A stretch of 6,408 bases of DNA from positions 1 through 6,408 of the forward strand of contig JAJZGE010000114.1 of NCBI GenBank assembly GCA_021798675.1. Direction: 5' to 3'. Source of the DNA: Pseudomonadota bacterium. Lineage in GTDB: Bacteria; Pseudomonadota; Gammaproteobacteria; Xanthomonadales; Rhodanobacteraceae. The notes under the pieces are model-generated. The model did no database searches, had not been told where the DNA came from, and worked only from the letters and a program-made list of their open reading frames with translations. Every line of letters begins with the position of its first letter. The stretch's first letter is position 1. A program made the position numbers and the translations under genes. This document shows positions 5,701 through 6,408 of this stretch, piece by piece.

Positions 5701-6408
5701 CAGCCCCTCGGGCTTGAAATTCGTGCCGTAGGCCGTGCAATCGGCCTCCAGGCTCACGCTGGGGTCGCAGACCAGCACGCGGATGGTGACCGCGTAGACG
5801 GGGCTGGTGGAAGTCGGCACCTGCCCGTTGTAGTTCGTGGGGGTGCTGGAAAAACTCCCCGACGAGGTCAACAGCATCACATTGCCCTGCCCGAAGGTGC
5901 TGGACTTCAGCGTGGACCAGTTGCTGAACGGTGTGGCGCCTTGGATGGTGGAGGAAGAGTTGCTGATCAGGCCGTCCGGATCATCGCTCGTGTTGCCCTG
6001 CGAGGAGACCCAGGTCTTCTCCAGCACCGTCTGCGTCGTGGTGTCGACCACCCGGTAGCCGCCGGTCAGCGCCGAGCGGAACTCGTCCAGCGCCTGCATC
6101 GAGGCCCAGTTGAGAAAGTTGCCGCTCCACAGGTGCGCGCTCTTCGAGGAAGCGCAGGCGTGGTTGCTCGCAGGCCCGTAGGGGGAGAAAAGACCCTTGT
6201 TGGTCGCCCCTGTCGGCGCGAAGCTCGGGTCGTAGCTGTAGCACTTGGTGGGGTCGAAATAGCCGATGTAGGTCGACGCTGTGGTGTAGCCGCTCTTGGT
6301 CGTGGCCTTGGCCTTGGCCGCCGGATAGGCGGCGGCGTTGGCGGTCGGATACTCCACCGACAGCACGAACAGCATGTTCCCGGGGACCGAGTTGATGGTG
6401 AAGATCGG
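2701..6408 (-). CDS. pilY1: PilY1/PilC-family type IV pilus tip adhesin and biogenesis factor (5' end missing)
   Basis: The last 1235 residues of a PilY1-type protein are visible (numbered here from the right edge). Proteins of this family sit at the pilus tip and cell surface, prime pilus assembly with the minor pilins, oppose retraction and mediate adhesion and surface sensing. The frame is open to the edge, and PIFTINSVPGN precedes the first visible Met, so the real start and signal peptide lie outside. The N-terminal region has YIGYFDPTKCY (47-57) and WSGNFLNWASMQALDEFR (94-111), typical of PilY1. CQKNFFVGIGDVNTHDD (384-400) follows. The C-terminal beta-propeller-like domain contains WLRGDR (RGD at 703-705), YRARKAVLGDI (716-726), VYAGANDGMMHAFDG (763-777), WRTMIIGGLGKGG (847-859) and ALDVTNP. 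A calcium-loop-like DYTDGTAD lies at 963-970. GDVCSPSGT (1146-1154) and the closing LNWNEIP (1226-1232) match the usual family end. The gene looks intact, with no frameshift. It overlaps the TonB-like gene downstream. The usual pilV/W/X minor pilin genes would be expected to the right. Confidence 0.95.
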   Translation of the reverse strand, partial: PIFTINSVPGNMLFVLSVEYPTANAAAYPAAKAKATTKSGYTTASTYIGYFDPTKCYSYDPSFAPTGATNKGLFSPYGPASNHACASSKSAHLWSGNFLNWASMQALDEFRSALTGGYRVVDTTTQTVLEKTWVSSQGNTSDDPDGLISNSSSTIQGATPFSNWSTLKSSTFGQGNVMLLTSSGSFSSTPTNYNGQVPTSTSPVYAVTIRVLVCDPSVSLEADCTAYGTNFKPEGLIQQNALNIRYGAVSYLDDGSSSREGGVLRARMAYVGPKMPSTTNPSTTVDNPAPEWSPDTGIFYANPDPNDATDSGVANSGVVNYINKFGEFSHIYKSGDNLSELFYAGLRYYKHLGNIPSYSANATSTMLDGFPAIVSWDDPILYACQKNFFVGIGDVNTHDDTVVPGSTLTPTGGQTVPNFSPDTTDYKAETDLVGVMEGYGPNLGAASPPWAPQGGACCGGATDLIAGMAYDAHVNDMRPNDFKNADGTKTYTQTASTYWLDVQEYSQYKDKNQYYLATKYGGFKIPNNWNPASTTPPPTATWHTTPNTQGGDLQPDNYFDANQAGQMVAGLTSAFTSIAKQIAGSSTAFAVQSPRLSATGNVSYGSTYDPTSWTGDVNAYSLSFDASGNPTTTQVWSAQSKLDGQVAANRIIATCCAATGGPGVPFDATDMSSTLPTQYATFAEVPGVSATQQSSSKFLAWLRGDRTQEVGNGGVYRARKAVLGDITDSSLSIVGAPSADFSDANDPGYSTFKSTWANRPTVVYAGANDGMMHAFDGSTTDATQGQELFAYIPSAMYGSSSSAPVSGLASLGAPTGFVHHDMVDATPENFDVDFSHTSGATATSPDWRTMIIGGLGKGGNSYYALDVTNPAGFTSNSALAGKVLWEFTDSTMGYSYGDPSVVKTAQYGWVVILTSGYNTPDGSGYIYLVNPRTGGLLQRIAVGNGADGRSSDGLTYGSAYVLDYTDGTADSYYVGDLNGHLWRLDLTTKTGSYSAPTEIAELQDADGNPQPITTRPLIEIDPSSQKRYVMVGTGKLLARSDITTNSQQTFYAIIDGTASSFNTAATLPAGETFPLTRDNLAQVADSTSTSGTTVSLATGIGSSPSEPSGWYIDLATSSTGGSSERVTVTPTSNYGIVAFAANLPIGDVCSPSGTNRVFGVEFGLAKTVLIDHNGALINASSALSGLATDLTITNVGGTLHITEGTSTGAVGNVPGNLSSGTNLKQLNWNEIPSAE

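Noticed and set aside
4562..5740. Minus-strand open frame (392 codons) within pilY1 in another frame
   Set aside because: Same reason: low-complexity composition, no domain, fully covered by the intact pilY1 frame.
6373..6375. ATG at 6375 as the start of pilY1
   Set aside because: The frame stays open to the window edge, and the preceding residues VPGN fit the conserved strand of PilY1, so this Met is internal and the true start with signal peptide is outside the window.

Overview
The window is GC-rich (about two thirds by eye), densely coded chromosomal DNA of a Gram-negative bacterium. It carries a PilY1-type type IV pilus protein, a TonB-like protein, a UPF0149/YecA-family protein and a zinc-type (Rhizobium etli-like) L-asparaginase II. 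This mix best fits a Beta- or Gammaproteobacterium, such as the Rhodocyclales or Xanthomonadales. That placement is inference from protein style only; no rRNA or other marker is present.

Layout from left to right. (1) On the minus strand at the left edge are the first 44 codons of an exported protein, with a signal peptide or lipobox. (2) A divergent intergenic region of about 170 bp follows, with a small hairpin. (3) A plus-strand UPF0149/YecA-family gene occupies 306-935. (4) A 28-bp convergent gap holds a GC-rich hairpin. (5) From there to the right edge everything is minus strand and reads right to left: a large pilY1 (5' end beyond the window), then a TonB-like gene, then an asparaginase II gene. 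pilY1 and the TonB-like gene overlap by 11 bp. The TonB-like gene and the asparaginase gene overlap by 4 bp (ATGA). The three are therefore very probably one transcript with translational coupling.

How the genes may work together. PilY1 is a secreted, pilus-associated adhesin and priming factor. The TonB-like protein is an inner-membrane protein with a periplasmic domain. The asparaginase lacks a signal peptide and should be cytoplasmic. No common pathway is evident; the arrangement may be a chance fusion of a pilus operon with housekeeping genes.

The points most worth a second look are: a PilY1 subtype without the usual metal-binding DxSxS signature at its N-terminus and with a calcium-loop-like segment one residue short; a 9-bp tandem repeat encoding a Val-Ala-Pro tail on the TonB-like protein; and the unusual gene fellowship. 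I found no clear evidence for a wholly new system, CRISPR array, mobile element or RNA gene.
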